Source: CAVUOA01 sp963742955 (GTDB lineage Bacteria; Bacteroidota; Ignavibacteria; Tepidaquicellales; OLB5). Taken from it: DNA of 64,000 nucleotides. How positions within the stretch are numbered: the first letter of the stretch is position 1; the number at the start of each line of letters is the position of its first letter. The stretch is taken from NCBI GenBank assembly GCA_963742955.1, contig CAVUOA010000008.1:62001-126000 (forward strand), written 5' to 3'. This document shows, piece by piece, positions 20,482 to 29,130 of this stretch. The notes below the pieces were generated by a model. That model was not told the DNA's origin, searched no databases, and was given only the letters and a program-made list of their open reading frames with translations. The position numbers were made by a program, and so were the translations under genes.

Positions 20482-20668
20482 GGTTTTTGCTTTCCGCGCT
20501 TTATATCAAAGAACATACTATACAAATATATACTAACATGTCAGCGAAATCAATACAGTATGTCCGGTATTTGCAAAAATATGAGTTATTCCACCAAAAG
20601 GGACAAATTTTATCGTGCCAATTACAGGATTATTATATTATATTGGTCGTAATTAACAACATCGTCTC

Positions 20669-22060
20669 ATGAATACAATAAAAGACCGACTTTCAACTCT
20701 AATTTTTTATCTCTCCATTCTTTTTTTCATCATCGGCTTTAACTTTAGTGATACACCTACAGGCGGCTGGATGCAGCAGTTTATGCCGGACCTGCATGGG
20801 GCACAAATTAAGGATATAACATTTACCGATAGCCTGACAGGTTATGCTGTAACAGGACTTGATTCGTTTAACACTGCACGCATACTTAAAACTACAAACG
20901 GGGGCGATAACTGGTTTAACAGTTTAACAGATAGCACGGGTTTTACTAAGGTTATATTTTTAAATAATGATACAGGTTTTACAGGGAGATTGGCTAACCC
21001 TCCAAATTATGACAGAATAATTAAGACTACAAACGGGGGAATAAACTGGTTTACTTTAAACACTCCAACGGATATTAATCCAATTGATATGAGCGTGATA
21101 AGTAAAGACAGTATATGGATAGCAGATGATATAACGCTTGTTGGCGGTATATACAGAACAATAAATGGAGGAGCGAGTTGGATAAAGCAATATGGAGGAT
21201 TGGGTAGTAATCCTTTTAAGATATATATGTTTAACGGTAGAATAGGCTTTATGGCAAACAATGCCTCTTTATACAAAACGACCAACAGCGGAGAAAACTG
21301 GTTTTCCATTTCGGGGGGAGGATTTAGCGATATTTATTTCATTGACAGCCTGACAGGTTGGAAAACAAACGCAGGTAATATTCAGAAGACAACTGACGGA
21401 GGATTAAACTGGGCAATACAGACCTTGCCAAGTGGTGGAAATATTACTTGGGGTATGCTGAATTTTTCAGTATTGAATAGAGATACAATATGGGGGTCAG
21501 GAGGGTTTGTATCATACGGTGGGGATAAATTTAGCGGAATATTGTATAGAACTACGAACGGAGGTAATAAATGGCTATATCAAATACCGGATACAAGTTT
21601 TGATATAACTGGATTTTACGGAGTTCAATTTTTACATAAAAACATAGGCTGGGGATTCGGCCAAAAAAGACTTCCGAACAGCCAGGTAATTACGTATGGC
21701 AACATCCACACAACTAATGGTGGAGACACTACATTTTATACAGACATACAAGAAATCAGCAGTAAGATACCGGAACAATTTAAACTATATCAAAACTATC
21801 CAAATCCGTTTAACCCGAGAACTATAATCAAATATCAAATAGTAAATAGTAAAGAACAAATATCAAATGTAAAGTTGGCTGTATATGATATTCAGGGAAG
21901 AGAAATTGTAACATTGGTGAATGAAAAACAAGATTATGGTAACTATCAGGTAGATTTTTCGGGTAATGGACTATCCAGTGGAGTTTACTTTTATAAAATA
22001 ATAATTACATCAGGGAAGGAGGTGTTTAGAGATACAAGAAAGATGGTTTTAATTAAGTAG
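20669..22060 (+). CDS. Secreted Ycf48/BNR-like propeller protein with T9SS sorting domain
   Basis: A 463-aa protein: hydrophobic N-terminus (about 8-27), then a propeller of repeated TTNGGxxW blades (ILKTTNGGDNWFNS, IIKTTNGGINWFTL, YRTINGGASWIKQ, YKTTNSGENWFSI, QKTTDGGLNWAIQ), and a C-terminal sorting domain with YQNYPNPFNPRTIIKY and the closing TRKMVLIK. It belongs to the same general family as the other T9SS cargo proteins here but is clearly divergent at nucleotide level. Presumed cell-surface or secreted; ligand unknown. Confidence 0.85.
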   Translation: MNTIKDRLSTLIFYLSILFFIIGFNFSDTPTGGWMQQFMPDLHGAQIKDITFTDSLTGYAVTGLDSFNTARILKTTNGGDNWFNSLTDSTGFTKVIFLNNDTGFTGRLANPPNYDRIIKTTNGGINWFTLNTPTDINPIDMSVISKDSIWIADDITLVGGIYRTINGGASWIKQYGGLGSNPFKIYMFNGRIGFMANNASLYKTTNSGENWFSISGGGFSDIYFIDSLTGWKTNAGNIQKTTDGGLNWAIQTLPSGGNITWGMLNFSVLNRDTIWGSGGFVSYGGDKFSGILYRTTNGGNKWLYQIPDTSFDITGFYGVQFLHKNIGWGFGQKRLPNSQVITYGNIHTTNGGDTTFYTDIQEISSKIPEQFKLYQNYPNPFNPRTIIKYQIVNSKEQISNVKLAVYDIQGREIVTLVNEKQDYGNYQVDFSGNGLSSGVYFYKIIITSGKEVFRDTRKMVLIK

Positions 22061-22255
22061 TATCATTTTCTTTTCTGAGACCACCTGCGCACCCGTAATT
22101 TTTTGCCCGCCTTGCAGGAAAAGGGAAATGATATTCATCAAAGATAAATGCTTAAACACACGTTCTTATTTTTTAAAATTAACAATATTTAATGACGTTT
22201 GGCATTTTACAGTTTTTATTCTTACCAAACCGAAAAAATTTTATCTATAAAGACA

Positions 22256-22450
22256 ATGAAAAAGAAAATTTTATTTCTATCTTTTGTTGTTATTACGTGT
22301 CTCCTTATATCCAATTTCATTAACTTCACAATACCTGCAAATTCTGTTCTTTTAACTCAGCCTAATAGTGGAGACAGATTTTTGGTGGGCTGTATAAATT
22401 CATCATATAAAATGAATAATGACTACGATGCACTCGGAAGTAACTTTTAA
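22256..22450 (+). CDS. Small secreted protein, possibly truncated
   Basis: A 64-aa ORF from the ATG at 22256 (MKKKILFLSFVVITCLLIS signal-like segment), then about 40 residues with LTQPNSGDRFLVGC, which resembles the first strand of Ig-like domains found in T9SS cargo (P..G..F.VG). It ends abruptly, so it may be the start of a lost larger gene. An in-frame extension to 22199 is unlikely because the signal peptide starts at 22256. Confidence 0.4.
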   Translation: MKKKILFLSFVVITCLLISNFINFTIPANSVLLTQPNSGDRFLVGCINSSYKMNNDYDALGSNF

Positions 22451-22564
22451 CCCCATTAATAATTATAGACCTGAGCATAATATTAAATCTGCCCAGGTCT
22501 TGCCAAATATTTTCGCCAATCCCTCTAAAAATCACAAATTTACATCAAAAAATCGCTTTAAGTC

Positions 22565-22595
22565 TTGATTCTATTGCTATAATAGAATATATTTG
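22565..22595 (+). promoter_or_regulatory. Promoter of the rpsF operon (TTG-N20-TATATTTG)
   Basis: TATATTTG at 22588-22595 matches the Bacteroidota -7 consensus and TTG at 22565-22567 lies 20 bases upstream, the expected -33 spacing. The rpsF ATG is 42 bases downstream. Confidence 0.5.
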
Positions 22596-22637
22596 TTAAT
22601 TGTAAAAGTTTATATAAGTTAATAATTATCCTATTTA

Positions 22638-23081
22638 ATGGCGAATAAAGCACTAAAAAACTACGAAACTATTTTCATTCTGGATTCTGTTGCAGATGAA
22701 GACAAAATCGAATCGCAGATTCAGAAATATGTTGCATTTTTGACAAAGAACGGCTCGGAAATAGTTAATATCGACAGATGGGGAAGAAGAAAATTTACAT
22801 ACCCCATAAAGAAAAAGCACACGGGCTATTACGTTTCTATCGAGTTCTCATCCAATACCGAAATTACTGCAAAGCTCGAAAGGACATATCACCTTGACGA
22901 AAGTGTGCTGCGTTACCTGACAGTATGCTACGATAAGAAAACGCTGGCTGAGAGAAAGACATACTTTGATAAGAAACAGCAGGAAATTGCATACCGGGCA
23001 CAGGAAACTGCCGAAGAATCAGCCGACCAGCATGAAGAAGAACCCTCGGTGGAACAGCCGCAGGAAGAAAATAAAGTTTGA
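22638..23081 (+). CDS. rpsF: 30S ribosomal protein S6
   Basis: A 147-aa protein with the S6 fold in residues 1-100: NYETIFILDS at the start, IVNIDRWGRRKFTYPIKKKHTGYYV in the middle and YHLDESVLRYLTV near the end. A Glu/Gln-rich acidic tail of about 35 residues follows, as in many S6 proteins. S6 binds 16S rRNA with S18 in the small-subunit platform. It is first in an operon with ssb and rplI; no Shine-Dalgarno is evident before the ATG. Confidence 0.95.
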   Translation: MANKALKNYETIFILDSVADEDKIESQIQKYVAFLTKNGSEIVNIDRWGRRKFTYPIKKKHTGYYVSIEFSSNTEITAKLERTYHLDESVLRYLTVCYDKKTLAERKTYFDKKQQEIAYRAQETAEESADQHEEEPSVEQPQEENKV

Positions 23082-23129
23082 TTTTGATATTTAAATAATT
23101 AAATTAAAGAAAACGAACGGAGGAAAAAA

Positions 23130-23600
23130 ATGGCTGATTTAAAGATGCCCGAATTAAACTCGGTAATTATAGCCGGTAACCTTACTAAGGACCCTATATT
23201 CAGGCAGACAACCAACGGAACACCCGTTGTAAATTTTTCTATTGCCTCAAACAGAAGGTACCGCGACAGCAAAGATGAATGGCAGGAAGACGTGTGCTAT
23301 GTAGGTATAGTTGCATGGAACAAGCTTGCCGAAAGCTGCCGTGATAAGCTTAAAAAAGGCAATGCTGTGCTTGTTGAAGGCGAGCTTCAAAGCAGAACTT
23401 TTAAGACTGAAAAAGGCGATAGCAAGACGATTGTCGAAATCAAGGCACGGAGAATTCAATTTTTGAATAAGAGGATAGGCGCTTCAGAAGAACACGTAAG
23501 TGAAGAACATGAAGATGCTCCCACAACTTTTGAAGATGATACATTCGAAAAACACCTTTCTCCCGAGGATACTGCTCTTCTGGAAGGTGATACAAAATAA
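23130..23600 (+). CDS. ssb: Single-stranded DNA-binding protein
   Basis: A 156-aa protein with an OB fold in 1-112 (NSVIIAGNLTKDPIFRQT, VVNFSIASNRRY, VAWNKLAESC, LKKGNAVLVEGELQSRTF). SSB coats single-stranded DNA in replication and repair. The C-terminal tail is acidic (EEHEDAPTTFEDDTFEKHL) but ends LLEGDTK instead of the usual DDDIPF-type tip that recruits partners, which is worth noting. GGAGG precedes the ATG. It lies 48 bases after rpsF. Confidence 0.95.
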   Translation: MADLKMPELNSVIIAGNLTKDPIFRQTTNGTPVVNFSIASNRRYRDSKDEWQEDVCYVGIVAWNKLAESCRDKLKKGNAVLVEGELQSRTFKTEKGDSKTIVEIKARRIQFLNKRIGASEEHVSEEHEDAPTTFEDDTFEKHLSPEDTALLEGDTK

Positions 23601-23640
23601 TATATCAACAGTTTTAATTAAAAATTCTTAAACTAATTAA

Positions 23641-23680
23641 AGTAGAACGCGCTGCTGAAGCTGCGTTCTACTTTTTATTT
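23641..23680 (+). terminator. Terminator-like hairpin directly before rplI
   Basis: AGTAGAACGC (23641-23650) pairs perfectly with GCGTTCTACT (23663-23672), followed by TTTTATTTT, and the rplI ATG comes at 23688. It is either an intrinsic terminator/attenuator inside the operon or a leader structure of rplI. Confidence 0.7.
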
Positions 23681-23687
23681 TAACAAG

Positions 23688-24137
23688 ATGAAAGTAATAC
23701 TAAAACAGGATAATGATAAGCTCGGAAAGACCGGCGATACAATAACCGTAAAAGACGGTTACGCGCTGAACTTCCTCATCCCGAACAACATTGCTATGAG
23801 AGCTACAACAGGCAACCTTAAGGTGCTTGATGAAATTAAAAATCAAAGGGAAAACAAGCTTAAAAAAGAAATTGCAGAAGCCGAAAAGATTTCTGCAGAG
23901 CTCGGGAAAATCACTCTCGAGATAAAAGCAAACGCCGGTGAAGACGAAAAGATTTTCGGTTCTATTACAGCGCAAATTATCTCTGAAGCTCTTGCTGAAA
24001 AGGGCTATAACATAGATAAAAAAAACATTGAGCTTGAAGAGCCGATTAAGAAACTCGGAATCTTTACCGTTGAAGTTAAGTTACATAATAATGTCAAAAC
24101 GTCTATAAAAGTCTGGGTCGTAAAAGACCAGGCTTAA
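23688..24137 (+). CDS. rplI: 50S ribosomal protein L9
   Basis: A 149-aa protein with the L9 layout: N-terminal domain MKVILKQDNDKLGKTGDTITVKDGYALNFLIP, the central helix (about 42-75, Lys/Glu-rich) and the C-terminal domain DEKIFGSITAQIISEAL. L9 binds 23S rRNA at the L1 stalk base and supports frame maintenance. Its start follows a hairpin with a T tract and lacks a visible ribosome binding site. Confidence 0.95.
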   Translation: MKVILKQDNDKLGKTGDTITVKDGYALNFLIPNNIAMRATTGNLKVLDEIKNQRENKLKKEIAEAEKISAELGKITLEIKANAGEDEKIFGSITAQIISEALAEKGYNIDKKNIELEEPIKKLGIFTVEVKLHNNVKTSIKVWVVKDQA

Positions 24138-24158
24138 TAATGAAGGAGTCTTCCTAAG

Positions 24159-25994
24159 ATGGAAAAAACTGCTAAGGTTCTCGAAAGTTCTATTATAAGA
24201 TTTGCCGGAGATTCCGGTGACGGTATGCAGCTTACGGGAACTCAGTTCACACAAACTGCTGCTGCGTTAGGAAATGATTTGAGCACTCTGCCGGATTTTC
24301 CGGCTGAAATAAGGGCTCCCGCCGGAACACTGTTCGGAGTCAGCGGATTCCAGATTCAGTTTTCAAGCCACGATATACATTCTCCCGGCGATGAACCCGA
24401 CGTACTTGTAGCAATGAATCCCGCCGCGCTTAAGGTCAATCTTAAAGACCTTAAAAAAGGCGGAATGATAATAGCGAACATCGATTCGTTCAATAAGAAA
24501 AATCTCGAACTCGCCGGATACGAAAATAACCCGCTCGAAGACGATTCGCTTAAAGGTTATCATGTGTTTGAGCTTCCGATAACCAAATCCACATCAATTG
24601 CTCTCCAGGACAGCGGTCTTAACATGAAAGAAATTACACGGTGCAAAAATTTCTATGCGCTCGGTATGATGTACTGGATGTATAACCGCTCGATGGACCA
24701 GACAATTAACTGGATAAAATCGAAGTTCAAAAGCCAGCCGAAAATTATGGAGGCTAACATCACTGCCCTTAAAGCCGGTTACAACTTCGGAGAAACTACA
24801 GAAATCTTTACAACAAGATACGAAGTTAAACCTGCTAATCTTGAAGGCGGAACTTACAGAAACATAAACGGTAACGAAGCCGCTGCATTGGGTATGATTG
24901 CAGCTTCTATTAAAAGCGGGCTGCCGCTGTTCCTCGGCTCATATCCTATTACACCCGCAAGTGAAATACTGCACGAGCTTTCGAAATATAAAAATTATAA
25001 CGTAAAAACATTCCAGGCTGAAGATGAAATTGCAGGTATCTGTACCGCAATCGGCGCGTCATTCGGCGGCGGACTTGCTTTAACTACTACAAGCGGTCCC
25101 GGTCTTGCACTTAAAACTGAAGCTGTTGGACTTGCCGTTATGGTTGAGCTTCCTATAGTCATTGCCGATATACAGCGCGGAGGACCCAGTACCGGACTTC
25201 CTACAAAGACCGAGCAGGCAGACCTGCTTCAGGCTTACTACGGCAGAAACGGCGAAGCCCCGGTTCCGATTGTTGCAGCCTCAACCCCGGCTGACTGCTT
25301 CTATATGATTTACGAAGCCGCAAGGATTGCCCTCAAGTATATGACACCGGTTATATTCCTTTCAGACGGTTACCTTGCATTCGGCGCAGAACCGTGGAAG
25401 ATACCCCATGCAAGTGAATTAAAACCTATTGACGTAAAATACAGAACAGACCCTGAAGGATTTATGCCTTACTTAAGAGATGAAAATCTTGCAAGACCGT
25501 GGGCTATTCCCGGAACACCGGGACTCGAACACAGAATCGGCGGTCTTGAAAAAGAGAACATCACCGGAAACGTAAGCTACAATCCCGAAAATCATGAACT
25601 GATGATTAAGCTGAGAGCGCAGAAAGTTAAGAACATAGAAAACGATATTCCTGATGTCGAAGTTGAAGGACCCGAAGATGGAGACCTTCTTGTAATCGGC
25701 TGGGGCAGCACGTACGGCGCAATCACCGCCGCAATGGAAAACCTCAACGCTAAAGGTTACAAGTTCTCCAGAATTCATCTGAAGTATCTTAACCCCTTCC
25801 CAAAGAACCTCGGCGAAGTGCTGAAGCGTTTTAAGAACGTAATGACGATTGAAATAAATCTCGGGCAGCTTGCAAAACTTCTCAGGTCTGAATATCTTAT
25901 TGATGTTCAGGTTCTGAGCAAAGTTAAAGGCTTGCCTTTCAAAGCATTTGAAATAGAAAATAAAGTAATAGAAATTTTAACCAATAATAAATAA
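24159..25994 (+). CDS. korA: 2-oxoglutarate (2-oxoacid):ferredoxin oxidoreductase, alpha subunit with fused gamma domain
   Basis: A 611-aa protein combining an N-terminal gamma domain (about 10-195; IIRFAGDSGDGMQLTGTQF, LPDFPAEIRAPAGT) and an alpha pyrimidine-binding domain (about 225-400; GNEAAALGMIAASIKSGL, LGSYPITPASEILHEL, FQAEDEIAGICTAIGASFGG, TTSGPGLALKTEA) followed by a C-terminal domain (VIGWGSTYGAI). With KorB it converts 2-oxoglutarate or a related 2-oxoacid plus CoA to the acyl-CoA, CO2 and reduced ferredoxin, or runs in reverse in the reductive TCA cycle. The IxxAxxSGDG and PITPASEIL features favour the 2-oxoglutarate type. AAGGAG lies 15 bases before the ATG; korB follows 2 bases after the stop. 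Confidence 0.92.
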   Translation: MEKTAKVLESSIIRFAGDSGDGMQLTGTQFTQTAAALGNDLSTLPDFPAEIRAPAGTLFGVSGFQIQFSSHDIHSPGDEPDVLVAMNPAALKVNLKDLKKGGMIIANIDSFNKKNLELAGYENNPLEDDSLKGYHVFELPITKSTSIALQDSGLNMKEITRCKNFYALGMMYWMYNRSMDQTINWIKSKFKSQPKIMEANITALKAGYNFGETTEIFTTRYEVKPANLEGGTYRNINGNEAAALGMIAASIKSGLPLFLGSYPITPASEILHELSKYKNYNVKTFQAEDEIAGICTAIGASFGGGLALTTTSGPGLALKTEAVGLAVMVELPIVIADIQRGGPSTGLPTKTEQADLLQAYYGRNGEAPVPIVAASTPADCFYMIYEAARIALKYMTPVIFLSDGYLAFGAEPWKIPHASELKPIDVKYRTDPEGFMPYLRDENLARPWAIPGTPGLEHRIGGLEKENITGNVSYNPENHELMIKLRAQKVKNIENDIPDVEVEGPEDGDLLVIGWGSTYGAITAAMENLNAKGYKFSRIHLKYLNPFPKNLGEVLKRFKNVMTIEINLGQLAKLLRSEYLIDVQVLSKVKGLPFKAFEIENKVIEILTNNK

Positions 25995-25996
25995 TC

Positions 25997-26980
25997 ATGG
26001 CTGAAACTACTCAAACAACTGAACTTAAAACAGCTTTAACCGCTAAAGATTTTTCTTCCGACCAGGATGTCAGATGGTGTCCCGGCTGCGGAGATTATTC
26101 TATTTTAGCGCAGGTGCAAAGAGTAATGCCTTCACTTGGTATTGCCCGTGAAAACATCGTATTCATTGCCGGTATCGGCTGTTCAAGCCGCTTCCCGTAT
26201 TACATGAACACTTACGGTTTCCACAGCATACACGGCAGAGCTACTGTAATTGCTTCCGGGCTCAAAGTTGCGCGTCCCGAGCTTTCTGTTTGGGTTGCAA
26301 CAGGTGACGGTGACTGCCTCAGCATTGGAGGCAATCATATCATCCATCTGCTCAGAAGGAACATCGACCTTAACGTTATGATGTTTAACAACAGAATCTA
26401 CGGATTAACAAAAGGGCAGTATTCCCCTACCTCCGAGCACGGAAAGATTACAAAATCTTCACCGTTTGGCGTGGTTGACCATCCGTTTAATCCTGTATCA
26501 TTGGCCCTTGGCGCAAACGGTACTTTTGTTTGCCGCACAATAGACAGAGAAGCAAAGCATATGCAGGAAATGCTGCTCAGGGCAGCAAAACATCACGGCA
26601 CTTCATTTATTGAAGTTTACCAGAACTGCAACATATTCAATGACGGCGCATTTGAAACACTTACCGATAAACAAACTAAATCTGATACAGTGCTGGTTCT
26701 GGAACACGGAAAGCCGATGGTCTTCGGAAAGGAAAGCGATAAAGGAATTAAGCTCGACGGGTTTAAGCCAACAGTCGTTTCACTCAAAGACGGCAAGTAT
26801 TCGGTTAATGATTTGCTTGTGCACGATGAGAAATCACGAGAGCTGGCATTCATACTTTCCGAGCTGACCGAAACACCCGATTACCCGACCCCAATAGGCG
26901 TATTCATAGATATTGAAAGAACAACTTATGAAAATGAAACCGAAGAGCAAATTAAAAATGCGATAAGCAAAATTAGGTGA
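25997..26980 (+). CDS. korB: 2-oxoglutarate (2-oxoacid):ferredoxin oxidoreductase, beta subunit
   Basis: A 327-aa thiamine-diphosphate subunit. Motifs: WCPGCGDYSIL (30-40, cluster- and TPP-related Cys), GIGCSSRFPYYMNTYGFHSIHGRA, and the TPP motif GDGDCLSIGGNH with downstream FNNRIYGLTKGQ. No separate ferredoxin-like delta subunit lies nearby, as expected for the two-subunit class. It is translationally close to korA (2-base gap) and is followed by a terminator. Confidence 0.93.
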   Translation: MAETTQTTELKTALTAKDFSSDQDVRWCPGCGDYSILAQVQRVMPSLGIARENIVFIAGIGCSSRFPYYMNTYGFHSIHGRATVIASGLKVARPELSVWVATGDGDCLSIGGNHIIHLLRRNIDLNVMMFNNRIYGLTKGQYSPTSEHGKITKSSPFGVVDHPFNPVSLALGANGTFVCRTIDREAKHMQEMLLRAAKHHGTSFIEVYQNCNIFNDGAFETLTDKQTKSDTVLVLEHGKPMVFGKESDKGIKLDGFKPTVVSLKDGKYSVNDLLVHDEKSRELAFILSELTETPDYPTPIGVFIDIERTTYENETEEQIKNAISKIR

Positions 26981-27051
26981 GGGTGATTTGGAAAAATTAC
27001 TTTTCTCGGGCAATACATGGAAAATTAATTAAAGAAGAAAATTATGACATC

Positions 27052-27079
27052 AAAGGCGGTTCTCTGAGCCGCCTTTTTT
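27052..27079 (+). terminator. Rho-independent terminator after korAB
   Basis: AAAGGCGG (27052-27059) pairs with CCGCCTTT (27069-27076), followed by TTT and AT-rich sequence. Confidence 0.8.
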
Positions 27080-27082
27080 ATT

Positions 27083-27559
27083 TTAACTCCGTATGGATTT
27101 AAGCTTACCTCTCAGGAAGACCCTGTCGGCAATGAAATAAAACACCGCTATAAGAATTAAACCTATAATTATGCTGACGCTCTGGGGTGAAAGTGAAAGC
27201 CCAAACAATCCAAGCAGTTTCATAAAAAACGCCTGAATATAGGAAGGTATATTCTGCAAAAAGTTATTTGAAGTTTCAACAGTAGGTTCAATAGAAACTC
27301 CCGTTGATTTTACTGTTGAGCTTAACTGCGATTTGGCAAGATAGCCCATTATTACAGTAAACACAACCATAAGCGTGCTGAAAATACCAATAATGTATTT
27401 AGCAAGACGGTCATGTTTTTCCTCGGCGGCAAAATATTTATATTCCAAACCGGCTCGTTTCATAACGAACTGTGTAAAGCCGGATGAAGTATTTTCAAGC
27501 TTAGCCTGCCTCAGCTTGCTTTCTATAAAATCGTCTATTTTTCTTTCCTTAATACTCAT
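27083..27559 (-). CDS. Small membrane protein downstream of ECF sigma factor, possible anti-sigma factor
   Basis: A 158-aa protein: soluble N-terminal about 45 residues (MSIKERKIDDFIESKLRQA), a transmembrane helix about 49-71 and a second at about 126-148. The position directly after the sigma gene and the cytoplasmic N-terminus plus membrane anchor fit a partner that holds the sigma factor inactive. No zinc-binding HxxxCxxC motif is present, so this rests on context. Gap to the sigma gene is 30 bases. Confidence 0.6.
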   Translation of the reverse strand: MSIKERKIDDFIESKLRQAKLENTSSGFTQFVMKRAGLEYKYFAAEEKHDRLAKYIIGIFSTLMVVFTVIMGYLAKSQLSSTVKSTGVSIEPTVETSNNFLQNIPSYIQAFFMKLLGLFGLSLSPQSVSIIIGLILIAVFYFIADRVFLRGKLKSIRS

Positions 27560-27589
27560 TTTATTTAATAAATGAAAAATATTTTGCTC

Positions 27590-28240
27590 TTAGATAAATT
27601 CTGCTATTTCTTCAATCGGGAACTTACTCATCATAATATCCTTTAGTTTTTCTTTTGCCCTGAAAATACGGTTCTTCACCGTCCCCAATGGAAGCTTCAG
27701 CGTCTCCGAAATCTCTTCGTGCGAGAGGTCATTTAGAAAGAACAGGGTTAATATCACCGAATATTTTTCCGGAATTTCTTCAAGGAACCTGTTTATGAAA
27801 GATTGCACTTCGTTATCCAATGCTTTCTTATCTGTCCTGTATCCGCTTCCGTTGTCATATTTTACTTCATCTATTTTCATTTCATAGTTAGAAATATCAC
27901 CTTTGCCTTTTTCGTCATCATCTCCTCCGGCAGTATCATCAATTCTTAGTAAATTATAAGTTCGTGATTTTAGTTTCTTATAATTATCAAGTGCGGTGTT
28001 ATATACAATCCTGTAAAAGTAAGTTGAAAACTTTGCTCTTTCTTCAAACTGGTTTTCTATAATTGCCCTGAATGTTTTAATGAATGCTTCCTGAAGTGAA
28101 TCTTCAGCATCTTCTTTATTCTTCAGAATCCTTATTGAAAGCGTCAACCCTTTATCTTTATATTTTTCAACAATCTGCTCAAAGGAATTTATATCACCGC
28201 TTTTGATTCGCTTGATTATATTTAGTTCAAGGTCATACAT
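27590..28240 (-). CDS. ECF-type RNA polymerase sigma factor
   Basis: From the ATG at 28240 the protein has 216 residues. Region 2 is at about 10-85 (FEQIVEKYKDKGLTLSIRILKNKEDAEDSLQEAFIKTFRA, FSTYFYRIVYNTALDNYKK) and region 4 at about 145-205 (IPEKYSVILTLFFLNDLSHEEISETLKLPLGTVKNRIFRAKEKLK, the helix-turn-helix). The reading frame extends 19 codons upstream to a TTG, but the family normally begins just before region 2. A long acidic linker (about 90-135) separates the regions. It likely controls an envelope-type response with the neighbouring lipoprotein and membrane genes. Confidence 0.9.
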   Translation of the reverse strand: MYDLELNIIKRIKSGDINSFEQIVEKYKDKGLTLSIRILKNKEDAEDSLQEAFIKTFRAIIENQFEERAKFSTYFYRIVYNTALDNYKKLKSRTYNLLRIDDTAGGDDDEKGKGDISNYEMKIDEVKYDNGSGYRTDKKALDNEVQSFINRFLEEIPEKYSVILTLFFLNDLSHEEISETLKLPLGTVKNRIFRAKEKLKDIMMSKFPIEEIAEFI

Positions 28241-28330
28241 GCAGGATTCTGCTTTTTCTTTGGGCACCGCTATCCTATTTTGGCTAAATATAAACAAAAA
28301 TTTTAAGACTTAAATTGTATTTGAGCGCTT

Positions 28331-29116
28331 TTATTTTGTGCCGCTCAGCGATACTTTTCCGTTTACAATATCTATTTTTATTTCTGAATTGGAATCCCCG
28401 ATTTTCCCTTTAAATGAATTTTTTTCGGATACTGCAGCAGCAAAATCAAGGTTATCCTGAGTTATTTTCCCGTTAACGGTTTCGATTTTAAAATTGCCGG
28501 TAAAATTCTTACCAAGGTCAAAACTTACTCCGCCGTTCACAATATTCACAGTCAGACCTTTGGAGGAATCCATGTACCCTCTCAGCTTACCGTTGGTAAT
28601 ATCAAATTTATCATCACCGGATATTTTATCAATATCTACGTTACCATTGATTACTGAAACATCAAGGTCATTTACCAAATCATTTAGTTCAACATTACCG
28701 TTGGTGTTATCAATAGTAAATTTCACTCCTGGCGGAAGGGTTATTGTGTAGTTTATCTTTGTCCCGCCGTCAATATCAAACTTAAAGAATCCTTTTTCTT
28801 TTTCAATTTCACTTGATATATGTACTGCATCGGAGCTTGAATCTATTTCAACGCTGGCTTCGGTAAACGGCTTTTCAAGGTCGCGTTTCTTAACTTTTGC
28901 AATCTTCTCAGCTTTGACTATTAAACCTGCAGTGCTGTCACCTTTATAAACTTTAATAGTACCGGAAACGTTATCAAGCGTAACTTTGGTTTTACCGGTT
29001 AAATCGATTTTATATTCCGAAGTCTCTCGCTTTTCATATCTTCTAAGCGAACAGTTAACCGAGCTAAGAGTAAATAATGCTGCCAGAATAAAAAAAAGTA
29101 GGCGTTTCATTTTCAT
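28331..29116 (-). CDS. DUF4097-type putative lipoprotein (auto-adhesin-like beta-helix)
   Basis: A 261-aa protein with a lipoprotein signal (about 1-23, SSVNC lipobox). The rest is made of short repeats with GxI/GNV turns (VSGTIKVYKGD, NTNGNVELNDL, VINGNVDIDKI, DITNGKLRGYM, IVNGGVSFDL, TVNGKITQDN), the pattern of DUF4097/DUF2807 beta-helical proteins. These are commonly found next to ECF sigma factors. Function not known; probably anchored in the outer or inner membrane facing the periplasm. Confidence 0.8.
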   Translation of the reverse strand: MKMKRLLFFILAALFTLSSVNCSLRRYEKRETSEYKIDLTGKTKVTLDNVSGTIKVYKGDSTAGLIVKAEKIAKVKKRDLEKPFTEASVEIDSSSDAVHISSEIEKEKGFFKFDIDGGTKINYTITLPPGVKFTIDNTNGNVELNDLVNDLDVSVINGNVDIDKISGDDKFDITNGKLRGYMDSSKGLTVNIVNGGVSFDLGKNFTGNFKIETVNGKITQDNLDFAAAVSEKNSFKGKIGDSNSEIKIDIVNGKVSLSGTK

Positions 29117-29130
29117 TTTATATTTCCTCC

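Larger units (their letters stand above)
20006..20668. other. Repeat-rich spacer without genes
   Basis: A 660-base region between uvrA and a T9SS gene. It contains CCTGCCTG/CAGGCAGG palindromes (20191-20249, 20461-20481), a partial copy near 20108-20116, an 11-base C tract (20368-20378) and a 21-bp direct repeat. No ORF with recognisable protein character. Confidence 0.6.
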
